Assembly: GCA_900549655.1 (NCBI GenBank)
Contig: UROZ01000069.1
Coordinates: forward strand, 1-10,252
Origin: an uncultured Collinsella sp.
GTDB lineage: Bacteria > Actinomycetota > Coriobacteriia > Coriobacteriales > Coriobacteriaceae
Direction of reading: 5' to 3'
DNA: 10,252 nt
Shown here: positions 1-5,772 of the stretch, one piece after another
Position numbering within the stretch: position 1 is the stretch's first letter
Layout of the letters: the number at the start of each line of letters is the position of its first letter
Program-made: the position numbers and the translations under genes
The notes under the pieces: generated by a model
What the model was told of the DNA's origin: nothing
Seen by the model: only the letters and a program-made list of their open reading frames with translations
The model's database searches: none

Positions 1-1
1 C

Positions 2-214
2 ATGGCGCTGGCCATGTCGCACGTGAACTCCGAGCCCCGCGGCGCGCTCGGCTTCACGACGCCCGCCCGCGCCTTCAGGGCGATGCTCGGGGACGACGCG
101 GCGGCGCTGCTGGACGCCTACGGCGTGGAGGATGTGCCTCTGGCCGAGCTCGACCTGACGCCGGGACTCATCGAGAGGGCGCGCGCAGAGAGGGGCGATG
201 CCCCGCTGGCCTAG
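2..214 (+). CDS. IS30-like transposase, C-terminal fragment (5' end outside window)
   Basis: Only the last 70 residues or so are in the window; the frame is open to the left edge, so the ATG at base 2 is probably internal. The tail reads SHVNSEPRGALGFTTPARAF near its start, then a helical stretch ending in a leucine- and proline-rich LTPGLIERARAERG. This resembles the C-terminus of IS30-family DDE transposases, where a conserved asparagine and PR pair precede a 'G..TP' segment. The catalytic residues would lie upstream and cannot be checked. It runs convergent to ispE, with 194 bp between the two stop codons. I could not define the right end of the insertion sequence, because its left terminal repeat is outside the window. 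No frameshift is seen in the visible part. Confidence 0.6.
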   Translation: MALAMSHVNSEPRGALGFTTPARAFRAMLGDDAAALLDAYGVEDVPLAELDLTPGLIERARAERGDAPLA

Positions 215-345
215 CCTGAAGGCAAAACGGAATAGACTGACCGACCGTCCGGCTGAGTCTGGGAAGAGGTGCCGGGCGGAGGGCGGAGCATGGCCACCGG
301 ACCCATCGAAACACATCTCCACCGTTCCTTCAACTGGGGAAATAC

Positions 346-378
346 CGCCCCCGGACCCCAGGAGGGGCCGCGGGGGCG
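346..378. repeat. GC-rich nested hairpin between the transposase tail and ispE
   Basis: CGCCCCCG at 346-353 pairs perfectly with CGGGGGCG at 371-378. Inside it CCCC (356-359) pairs with GGGG (364-367) around an AGGA loop. It lies 31 bp beyond the ispE stop and 131 bp beyond the transposase stop, so it could end transcription from either side. There is no convincing T-tract on either strand, so a classical intrinsic terminator is not shown. The rest of 215-408 holds nothing I recognise; the insertion sequence's end may lie in it. Confidence 0.4.
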
Positions 379-408
379 TTCGGCTAGCTGCGGGAATGGC
401 CTATTTGC

Positions 409-1323
409 CTAATGTGTTCGGCTGAGATCGGAAATCAACCCTTCGATGCGAACCGTGTTGGGAATGAGCTCCGTCGCGCAGGACCACCAGCCGTTTTGCT
501 GGGCAGCGTCGGCAAGCCTTTCGGCCGTGGCGGCGGTGTCGCAAATGGCAAACGAGCAGGCGCCCGATCCGCACACATCTACAGCAACGGTGCCGTCTTG
601 TTTACGCAGCCAATCGAGAACCGTTTGTATCTGCGGCTCCATCTGCGCGGAAATGACACCTAGGTTGTTATGGATGAGCGCATATGCCGTCTCGGCATCA
701 CCAGCACGCAAGGCAGAAGCTATCGCGCCGGGCTTGTCTGCAGGCACCGGGGCCTCGTCAAAACGTCGATAGGCTTCAATTGTCGAAACGCTTGCCTCGC
801 GCGGCTTGACCAACACGACGGGCGTTGCGGGCAGCACGGGATACTCAGTTGCCAGCACGTCTCCCCCACCTACGTAGAACGAAGGGCTCGCGTGCAAAAA
901 GAACGGGACGTCAGCACCAATGCCCCGCGCAATGTCGTCGAGCGCGGGGTCGGTGCGATCAATTCCCCAGAGCTCCGCCAAGGCGACAATGACCGCGGCC
1001 GCATCCGTCGAGGGACCGCCCAAGCCGGCGCACAATGGAATGCGCTTCTCAATCGTCACGCAGATGTTTGCCTCGCGACCATAATGCTCGGCCATAGCAA
1101 CCGCAGCCCGATACGCCGTATTCTTTTGCATGGGAAAATCTGATGACGGAACCGTCTGGACGGTCAACGCCTGCGCCGGCGTAACCGTCACGGTATCGGA
1201 AAGACCGACAGCTGCCATCAGGGAATCGACCCTGTGGTAGCCGCGGTCATCGCGCTCGGTATGAACCCCCAAGTAGAGGTTAATCTTTGCCGGCGCGGAA
1301 AGGGTCAGGGACCAATCGGTCAC
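409..1323 (-). CDS. ispE: 4-(cytidine 5'-diphospho)-2-C-methyl-D-erythritol kinase
   Basis: Phosphorylates CDP-methylerythritol with ATP in the cytosolic MEP pathway to isopentenyl diphosphate, the source of undecaprenyl phosphate for wall synthesis. It is a GHMP kinase of 304 aa, normal for the family. PAKINLYLGV (residues 11-20) supplies the catalytic lysine K13. The ATP-binding glycine-rich loop is PLCAGLGGPSTDAA (96-109). GADVPFF (136-142) carries the catalytic aspartate D138. The loop is slightly unusual: most IspE read GLGGGSS, here GLGGPST. The start is GTG at 1323, only 2 nt after the veg stop, with GAGGAG about 8 nt upstream inside the veg 3' end. It is therefore likely translated by coupling to veg and transcribed from the veg promoter. 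The stop is TAG. Confidence 0.95.
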   Translation of the reverse strand: MTDWSLTLSAPAKINLYLGVHTERDDRGYHRVDSLMAAVGLSDTVTVTPAQALTVQTVPSSDFPMQKNTAYRAAVAMAEHYGREANICVTIEKRIPLCAGLGGPSTDAAAVIVALAELWGIDRTDPALDDIARGIGADVPFFLHASPSFYVGGGDVLATEYPVLPATPVVLVKPREASVSTIEAYRRFDEAPVPADKPGAIASALRAGDAETAYALIHNNLGVISAQMEPQIQTVLDWLRKQDGTVAVDVCGSGACSFAICDTAATAERLADAAQQNGWWSCATELIPNTVRIEGLISDLSRTH

Positions 1324-1325
1324 CG

Positions 1326-1622
1326 CTAGTGCTCCTCGAGCTGATTGCCGAGCGGGGTAAAAATGTGCTCGCCGCTCTCGGGGTCGAACAGCTCGACCTG
1401 GCCGGTGAGAACATCAATATACTGGTAGGACTGACGCGACTTGCGGCCACGGCGCTCGTCGACCTCGACGATAAAGACTGCCGGATGGACGCTCTTGATG
1501 GTGCCCATGCGCTCGACGACGCGGGTGCGGCCCATGTTGGCCTTCACCTTAACGCGATCGCCCACCATATCGGTCAGCTTCTCGTGGATGTCGTCGACGT
1601 GATTGACTTCCATCTCTTCCAT
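1326..1622 (-). CDS. veg: Veg family protein
   Basis: A protein of 98 aa matching the Veg family: a helical start (DDIHEKLTDMVGDRVKVKANMGR), then a small beta barrel with VVERMGTIKSVHPAVFIVEV and a serine/tyrosine-rich SYQYIDVLTGQVEL. Bacillus subtilis Veg (about 86 aa) has the same order of motifs (KANGGRRK, G.L..TYPSVFV, SYSYADILT). In B. subtilis Veg has been linked to biofilm control, but its molecular activity is not settled. I chose ATG at 1622 because CCTCC at 1631-1635 (GGAGG in mRNA) sits 8 nt upstream. A TTG 24 bases further out would place that site inside the gene. B. subtilis also has veg just upstream of ispE, so the pairing is old. Unlike B. subtilis, no small acid-soluble spore protein gene lies between them. 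Confidence 0.88.
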   Translation of the reverse strand: MEEMEVNHVDDIHEKLTDMVGDRVKVKANMGRTRVVERMGTIKSVHPAVFIVEVDERRGRKSRQSYQYIDVLTGQVELFDPESGEHIFTPLGNQLEEH

Positions 1623-1630
1623 GAACAGGG

Positions 1631-1635
1631 CCTCC
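1631..1635 (-). promoter_or_regulatory. Ribosome binding site that fixes the veg start
   Basis: mRNA-sense GGAGG, 8 nt from the ATG at 1622. This decides the start against the upstream in-frame TTG at 1646. Confidence 0.8.
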
Positions 1636-1653
1636 AGAAGGTGCAATTCAAAA

Positions 1654-1669
1654 AGGGGATAATACCCCT
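1654..1669 (-). repeat. Small hairpin with U-run in the veg-ispE leader
   Basis: In mRNA sense AGGGG (1669-1665), loop UAUUAU, CCCCU (1658-1654), followed by four more U. The stem is only 5 bp, so it would be a weak terminator or attenuator. It lies between the predicted transcription start and the veg ribosome binding site. It may equally be an operator-like palindrome or chance. Confidence 0.35.
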
Positions 1670-1689
1670 AAGATAGACAAAACTCTAAT

Positions 1690-1719
1690 ACTATAGCACC
1701 CTGCTGCCGCCATACGCAA
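1690..1719 (-). promoter_or_regulatory. Predicted sigma-70-type promoter of veg-ispE
   Basis: -35 TTGCGT (1719-1714 on the minus strand), 18 bp spacer, -10 TATAGT (1695-1690). Transcription would start near 1683, giving a leader of about 60 nt. The murE promoter uses the same -35 hexamer. Confidence 0.6.
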
Positions 1720-1777
1720 GTAGCTAAATAAGCCCCGTCCCAAATACGTACCAGACGACAATCTCGCATGACCAGTT

Positions 1778-1805
1778 GTTACGCGGTTTGGTAAAACCGC
1801 GTAAC
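1778..1805 (-). terminator. Perfect 12-bp palindrome directly after the dtd stop
   Basis: GTTACGCGGTTT (1778-1789) and AAACCGCGTAAC (1794-1805) are exact reverse complements around a 4-nt loop. The hairpin begins on the base after the dtd TAG. No T-run follows on the minus strand, so it is not a textbook intrinsic terminator. It probably marks and protects the 3' end of the rdgB-dtd transcript, but a protein-binding site is equally possible. Confidence 0.5.
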
Positions 1806-2252
1806 CTAAAGGTTGTCGGTGTCCAGGACGATGGTGAATGGACCGTCGTTGACCAAGTCGACTTTCATATCGGCGCCGAAGATGCCATGTGCTACGTGTT
1901 CGACATCTTGACGAACAAGCGTCAGGAAGTACTCGTAGAGCTCGTTGGCGACATCGGGGGCGCCGGCATCCGTAAACGATGGGCGGCGACCGTGGCGGCA
2001 GTCGGCGAACAGCGTGAACTGCGACACCACGAGCACCTCGCCGTCGACATCGGCAAGCGCCAAGTTGGTCTTGCCGTTCTCGTCCTCGTTAATGCGCAAG
2101 CCCCGGAGCTTGCCCCACAGCTTGTCGGCCTTGGCACGCGTATCGCCATGGCCCACACCCAGCAGCACCAGGTAGCCGCGTCCAATGCGGCCCACGCACT
2201 CGCCGTCGACCGTCACGCCGGCGTTGAGCACGCGCTGCACCACCGCACGCAC
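1806..2252 (-). CDS. dtd: D-aminoacyl-tRNA deacylase
   Basis: Hydrolyses D-amino acids (and mischarged glycine) from tRNA, keeping D-residues out of proteins. The 148 aa length is typical of bacterial Dtd. The start MRAVVQRV is characteristic. The two active-site signatures are SQFTL (residues 77-81), in the form VSQFTLFAD, and NDGPFT (135-140), the family's NxGPxT motif that forms part of the catalytic pocket. The start is GTG at 2252, 3 nt after the rdgB stop. AGGAG sits 6 nt upstream, within the last codons of rdgB, so translation is probably coupled. A strong palindrome follows the stop codon at once. Nothing in the protein looks damaged. Confidence 0.96.
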   Translation of the reverse strand: MRAVVQRVLNAGVTVDGECVGRIGRGYLVLLGVGHGDTRAKADKLWGKLRGLRINEDENGKTNLALADVDGEVLVVSQFTLFADCRHGRRPSFTDAGAPDVANELYEYFLTLVRQDVEHVAHGIFGADMKVDLVNDGPFTIVLDTDNL

Positions 2253-2255
2253 GGC

Positions 2256-2897
2256 CTACTCCTCGCCCGTCAGTTTGGCGGATAGGTGCTCGAGCGCATG
2301 GAATCGATGGCTGATGGCGTTCTTCTCGTCCGCCGTCAGCTCGGCCATGGTCTTGCCCGGCGTGTCGACCGGCAGGAACAGCGGGTCGTAGCCAAAGCCG
2401 TGATCGCCGCGGCCCTCGTGCGCGATAACGCCCTCGCAGGCGCCCTCACCATAGGTGACCAGACCATCCGTGTCGATGAGCGCGACGACACTCATAAAAC
2501 GCGCGGTGCGATCCTCGTCTGCCACGCCTTCCAAGTTAACGAGCAGCTTGGCGTTGTTGGCGGCATCGTCGCCATGCACGCCCGCATAGCGCGCGCTATA
2601 CACGCCCGGCTCGCCGTCCAGGGCATCAACGACCAAGCCCGAATCGTCGGCAATGGCCATAAGGCCCGTCTCCTCAACCGCGGCTTGGGCCTTGATGATG
2701 GCGTTCTCCAAAAACGTCGTGCCGTTTTCCTCGGGATCCTCAAAATCGCCCAGCTGGCCGAGCGCTACAAAGCGCACCTCGGGCATAACCTTGCCCAAAA
2801 TGGCCTCGATCTCAGTGAGCTTATGGGCGTTGCCCGTTGCCACGACGATGGTCGCCGCCGGGTCGAGGGTGTCGATGTCAATCTTCTCAAGTGCCAT
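2256..2897 (-). CDS. rdgB: XTP/dITP pyrophosphatase (RdgB/HAM1 family)
   Basis: Cleaves XTP, ITP and dITP to the monophosphate and pyrophosphate, preventing incorporation of deaminated purines. It has 213 aa, slightly longer than the usual 195-205 because of an N-terminal extension of about 15 residues before the first strand. Family signatures are all present: VVATGNAHKLTEI (residues 18-30, the [ST]xNxxK substrate loop), ADDSGLVVDAL (83-93) with the metal-binding/catalytic aspartates, GEPGVYSARYAG (95-106), HGFGYDPLF (166-174) and SHR (196-198). The start at 2897 has a perfect AAGGAGG 7 nt upstream (2904-2910). It follows the rph terminator, so it presumably has its own promoter; I see an extended -10-like TGCTATAGA but it lies too close to the ribosome site to be trusted. 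Confidence 0.95.
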   Translation of the reverse strand: MALEKIDIDTLDPAATIVVATGNAHKLTEIEAILGKVMPEVRFVALGQLGDFEDPEENGTTFLENAIIKAQAAVEETGLMAIADDSGLVVDALDGEPGVYSARYAGVHGDDAANNAKLLVNLEGVADEDRTARFMSVVALIDTDGLVTYGEGACEGVIAHEGRGDHGFGYDPLFLPVDTPGKTMAELTADEKNAISHRFHALEHLSAKLTGEE

Positions 2898-3010
2898 GAC
2901 TGGCCTCCTTGTCTCTATAGCAAGCCGCGTGAGGGGCGTTTGGGCACTTGACCTCTCCCCTCTCAGGCGATCGGACCTTTCAACGCAGCATTTCAGCAGA
3001 TAAAACCTAC

Positions 3011-3040
3011 CAAAATAAACCTGTCCCTTTTGGCAGGTTA
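3011..3040 (-). terminator. Probable intrinsic terminator after rph
   Basis: In mRNA sense AACCTG (3039-3034) pairs with CAGGUU (3023-3018), with a further CC/GG pairing inside, and UAUUUU follows. The stem starts within the rph stop codon. It would end the murE-HAD-murI-rph transcript. Confidence 0.55.
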
Positions 3041-3763
3041 GACGATGGCTTGGCGCTGAAGCTCGATGAGCTCGGCGATACCTTTGTCGCCCAGGTCGAG
3101 CAGGGCGTTGAGGCGCTTACGGTCGAAGGGCGCCTGCTCGCCGGTGCCCTGGAGCTCGATCATCTCACCGGTGTCGGTGGCGACGAGGTTCATGTCGACC
3201 TCGGCATGGCTGTCCTCGGAATAATCCAAGTCGAGCAGGGTGTTGCCGTCGACAACGCCCATGGAGATGGCAGCCACCTGGCCGATAAGCGGGATGCGCT
3301 CGATCTTGCCCGCCTCGACCCACATGGCGAGGGCGTCGTGCAGCGCCACCCAGGCGCCGGTGATGCTCGCTGTACGCGTGCCGCCATCGGCCTGAATCAC
3401 ATCGCAGTCGACGGTGACGGTGTACTCGCCGAGCGCCTTCATGTTGACGACGGTACGCAGGCTGCGGCCAATGAGGCGCTCGATCTCCATGGAGCGGCCC
3501 TTGCGGTTGGCGTGCTCGCGCTTGCAGCGCTTGCCGGTCGACGCCGGCAGCATGGCGTATTCCGCGGTCACCCAGCCGGCCTTAGCTCCCTTTCGCCAGC
3601 CCGGCACGCCCTCCTCGATAGTGGCGGCGCACAGCACGCGCGTGTCACCGAACTCGGCCAGACACGAGCCGTGAGCGTGCTTCATGACGCCACGGGTGAG
3701 CTTAACGGGGCGCAACTCGTTGGCGGCGCGACCGTTGGCGCGGTTGACCTGCATGTACTCCAT
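3038..3763 (-). CDS. rph: Ribonuclease PH
   Basis: Phosphate-dependent 3'-to-5' exoribonuclease that trims tRNA precursors 3' of the CCA end; it acts as a ring hexamer in the cytosol. It has 241 aa, the usual full length. Typical segments are ELRPVKLTRGVMKHAHGSCL (residues 16-35), GDTRVLCAATIEE, GWVTAEYAMLP, GRSMEIERLIGRSLR, and the highly conserved DCDVIQADGGTRTASITGAW. The start at 3763 has GAAAGGA 7 nt upstream (3771-3777); the methionine three codons in has no comparable site. It lies 54 bp after murI, with no terminator between, and is probably cotranscribed. The order murI-rph-rdgB is common among Gram-positive bacteria, which supports all three calls. Confidence 0.96.
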   Translation of the reverse strand: MEYMQVNRANGRAANELRPVKLTRGVMKHAHGSCLAEFGDTRVLCAATIEEGVPGWRKGAKAGWVTAEYAMLPASTGKRCKREHANRKGRSMEIERLIGRSLRTVVNMKALGEYTVTVDCDVIQADGGTRTASITGAWVALHDALAMWVEAGKIERIPLIGQVAAISMGVVDGNTLLDLDYSEDSHAEVDMNLVATDTGEMIELQGTGEQAPFDRKRLNALLDLGDKGIAELIELQRQAIV

Positions 3764-3770
3764 AGAAATT

Positions 3771-3777
3771 TCCTTTC
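3771..3777 (-). promoter_or_regulatory. Ribosome binding site of rph
   Basis: mRNA-sense GAAAGGA, 7 nt before the ATG at 3763. It selects that ATG over the internal one nine bases further in. Confidence 0.6.
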
Positions 3778-3817
3778 GGCAAAAGATGTGGCGAAGGCTC
3801 TGGCAGCTGCCTTACAT

Positions 3818-4702
3818 CTATTTCAGCTCATCGATATCGATATGTTCGATGCTCTTGAGCGGCTGACCAAAGATAAAGCTGCCCGCCACCGCAAACTCGG
3901 CAATGTTATCGGCCGTCGTGGCAAAACGATGCTGCGGCTCGGCGGCGTCGCCCGCCAGCTGCTCGCGGCGCGTGAGGATATCGGTCAGCTCGCGCGTGGT
4001 CTCCTCGGCGGAACTCACGACGCGCACCCCAGGCCCCAGCGCATGGCGGATAGGTCCCACCAACAGCGGAAAATGCGTACAGCCGAGCACCACGGTATCG
4101 ATGCCGTGGTCGCGCAGCGGCTCAACCGTGGCACCCACCAGCGCACGCACGGCAGGCGTATCGAAGATGTCCTCGTTCTCAAGCCACTGTTCCTGCAGAT
4201 GTGCACCCGAGGCGAGCTCGTGTTCGACAACCTCGACAAAGCTCGAGGCTGGACAGCCGTATACATCGACGCCGGCATCTAGATCCTGAATGGCGCGCGT
4301 GTAGGCGCCCGAGCGAATGGTGAGGTTGGTGGCGAGCACGCCCACGCGACGCGTACGCGTGCTGTTGATTGCTGCACGGGCACCCGGCGCGATCACACCG
4401 ATCACGGGAACGTCGAGCACCTGCTGGGCCAGACGCAAGGCCGCAGCGGTCGCCGTGTTGCAGGCGATGACCATAATCTTGACGTCGTGCTTCGACAGCC
4501 AACGGCCCGCCTGCAACGCAAACGAGCGCACCTCATCCTCGGTGCGGGTGCCGTAGGGGCAGCGCTTGGTGTCGCCAAAGTAGTAGACGGACTCGTGCGG
4601 CAGCGCCGTCGCGATGGCGCGCGCAACCGTCAGACCGCCCAAACCAGAATCGAACACGCCAATCGGGCGCGTGTCGCCTGCCGGATTCTCGATATCGGAC
4701 AT
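3818..4702 (-). CDS. murI: Glutamate racemase
   Basis: Cofactor-independent interconversion of L- and D-glutamate, supplying D-Glu for the peptidoglycan stem peptide. It has 294 aa. IGVFDSGLGG (residues 14-23) holds the conserved DSG. YYFGDTKRCPYG (40-51) is the usual second block. The two catalytic cysteines are C81 in ACNTATA and C208 in LGCTHFPLL. The spacing between them, 127 residues, exceeds the 111 of the B. subtilis enzyme; the extra residues fall around 163-182, in an acidic helical stretch. The last residues, DIDELK, are also acidic. The start at 4702 has GGTGAGG just upstream, slightly close. The gene sits between a HAD phosphatase (51 bp upstream) and rph, downstream of murE, in a wall-precursor context. 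Confidence 0.95.
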   Translation of the reverse strand: MSDIENPAGDTRPIGVFDSGLGGLTVARAIATALPHESVYYFGDTKRCPYGTRTEDEVRSFALQAGRWLSKHDVKIMVIACNTATAAALRLAQQVLDVPVIGVIAPGARAAINSTRTRRVGVLATNLTIRSGAYTRAIQDLDAGVDVYGCPASSFVEVVEHELASGAHLQEQWLENEDIFDTPAVRALVGATVEPLRDHGIDTVVLGCTHFPLLVGPIRHALGPGVRVVSSAEETTRELTDILTRREQLAGDAAEPQHRFATTADNIAEFAVAGSFIFGQPLKSIEHIDIDELK

Positions 4703-4753
4703 TACCTCACCAGTCTCTCTCGAAAAGACATGTCCAAGTGCGGCGACGCCGCG

Positions 4754-5665
4754 CTACGAACGCGCCGCGACCAGCAGCTCTGCCGTCGCCGCCCAACCGT
4801 CGACAATTTTGCCGCGCGTAACGAAAGCGTTCTCGCAAGCAGCCAGGAACTCGGGCGCGCCGGCGCTCGTCAGGCCATTCTCGACCAGGCAGAACGTGCC
4901 CACGTGATCGGCCATGTAGAAGTCGGACTCGGAATCGCCGAGCGCGAGCGTCTCCTCGCGCTCGATCCCCAGGTGCTCGCAGAAGCGCGCAATGGCGACG
5001 CCTTTGTTGAGGCCCGCGGGGTTGATGTTGAATGCGCGACCGTCCTCGACGCGATCGAGCTCGAGCGTCGTCGGCTTGGACAGGTGAGTCAGATGGCCGT
5101 TGCAAGCCCAGATCAGACCGCAGCCGGCCTCGTCCAGGATGGCCTGAACCTCATCGTCGGGCACATCGCCGCGCATGCCGACGGTGACCTCACGGTATTT
5201 GTAGCCGGTCGACATGTCGTTGTGATACTCGATCTTGTGCGGCCAGCGGGCGAGGATCTTCTCGCACACGCCGGTCTGCTCGATCACCTGGTGCGGCGTG
5301 AGGCCGCAAGAGGAGTCGTAGGGCATGTCGCCGGTCAGATACTCCCAATCGTTGGCTTTGAGGTCGTACATGACCAGGCCGCCCATCTCGCCGATGTAGG
5401 AGTTGAGACCGAGCACGCGCGCGTCCTCGTGGATCATGGTACGGTTGCGGCCCGAGGTGGGAACCACCTGAATACCAGCGCGAGCGAGCGCCACGACGGC
5501 CTCGACGAGTTTGGTCGAGGGGTTGCCGTCGTTGTCGCGTAGCACGCACGAGCCGGGTGCGAGCATCGTGGCATCCAGGTCGGTAAAGACGTACTTGACC
5601 TTGGCCAAGCGCTCGCGCATCTCGCCCGAAAGCTCGGCAACGGTCGGCAGGGTGTTGTGGGACAT
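4754..5665 (-). CDS. HAD-superfamily hydrolase, Cof-like (type IIB)
   Basis: A soluble phosphatase of 303 aa. Motif I is VFTDLDATML (residues 26-35) with nucleophile D29 and acid/base D31. Motif II is VPTSGRNR (68-75). The motif III lysine is probably K221 in GLNKGVAIARF. Motif IV is ALGDSESDFYMAD (241-253). The long stretch between II and III is the C2-type cap that sets specificity, with WACNGHLTHLSKPT. Such enzymes act on sugar phosphates, nucleotides or flavin precursors; the substrate cannot be read from sequence, and the mannosyl-3-phosphoglycerate phosphatase branch is one alternative. I chose ATG at 5665 because GGAG lies 5 nt upstream (5671-5674); the in-frame ATG at 5707 has no such site. 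It lies about 107 bp after murE and 51 bp before murI, so it is probably cotranscribed with both. Confidence 0.85.
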   Translation of the reverse strand: MSHNTLPTVAELSGEMRERLAKVKYVFTDLDATMLAPGSCVLRDNDGNPSTKLVEAVVALARAGIQVVPTSGRNRTMIHEDARVLGLNSYIGEMGGLVMYDLKANDWEYLTGDMPYDSSCGLTPHQVIEQTGVCEKILARWPHKIEYHNDMSTGYKYREVTVGMRGDVPDDEVQAILDEAGCGLIWACNGHLTHLSKPTTLELDRVEDGRAFNINPAGLNKGVAIARFCEHLGIEREETLALGDSESDFYMADHVGTFCLVENGLTSAGAPEFLAACENAFVTRGKIVDGWAATAELLVAARS

Positions 5666-5772
5666 GGTTACTCCGTTTACGTAGAAGGGTTTGGACTTGG
5701 ACGGCATGTTTTGATTGAGGGAACACGCTTATGGCGACAGCGCACTCAGGGCGCCGCCGCCATCATGGTTCA

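Noticed and set aside
1623..1646. Upstream TTG start giving veg a longer N-terminus
   Set aside because: It would bury the strong GGAGG site inside the gene, and the extra residues have no counterpart in Veg proteins.
2914..2922. Extended -10-like TGCTATAGA before rdgB as a promoter
   Set aside because: Transcription would begin within the ribosome binding site, and no -35 box is found.
2948..4282. Open frame of 444 codons on the + strand opposite rph and murI
   Set aside because: It crosses two well-supported genes and the gap between them; its low-complexity Leu/Ala/His/Val-rich product is typical of antisense frames in high-GC DNA.
5666..5707. Upstream ATG (5707) as the start of the HAD gene
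   Set aside because: There is no ribosome binding site before it, while GGAG is correctly placed before the ATG at 5665.
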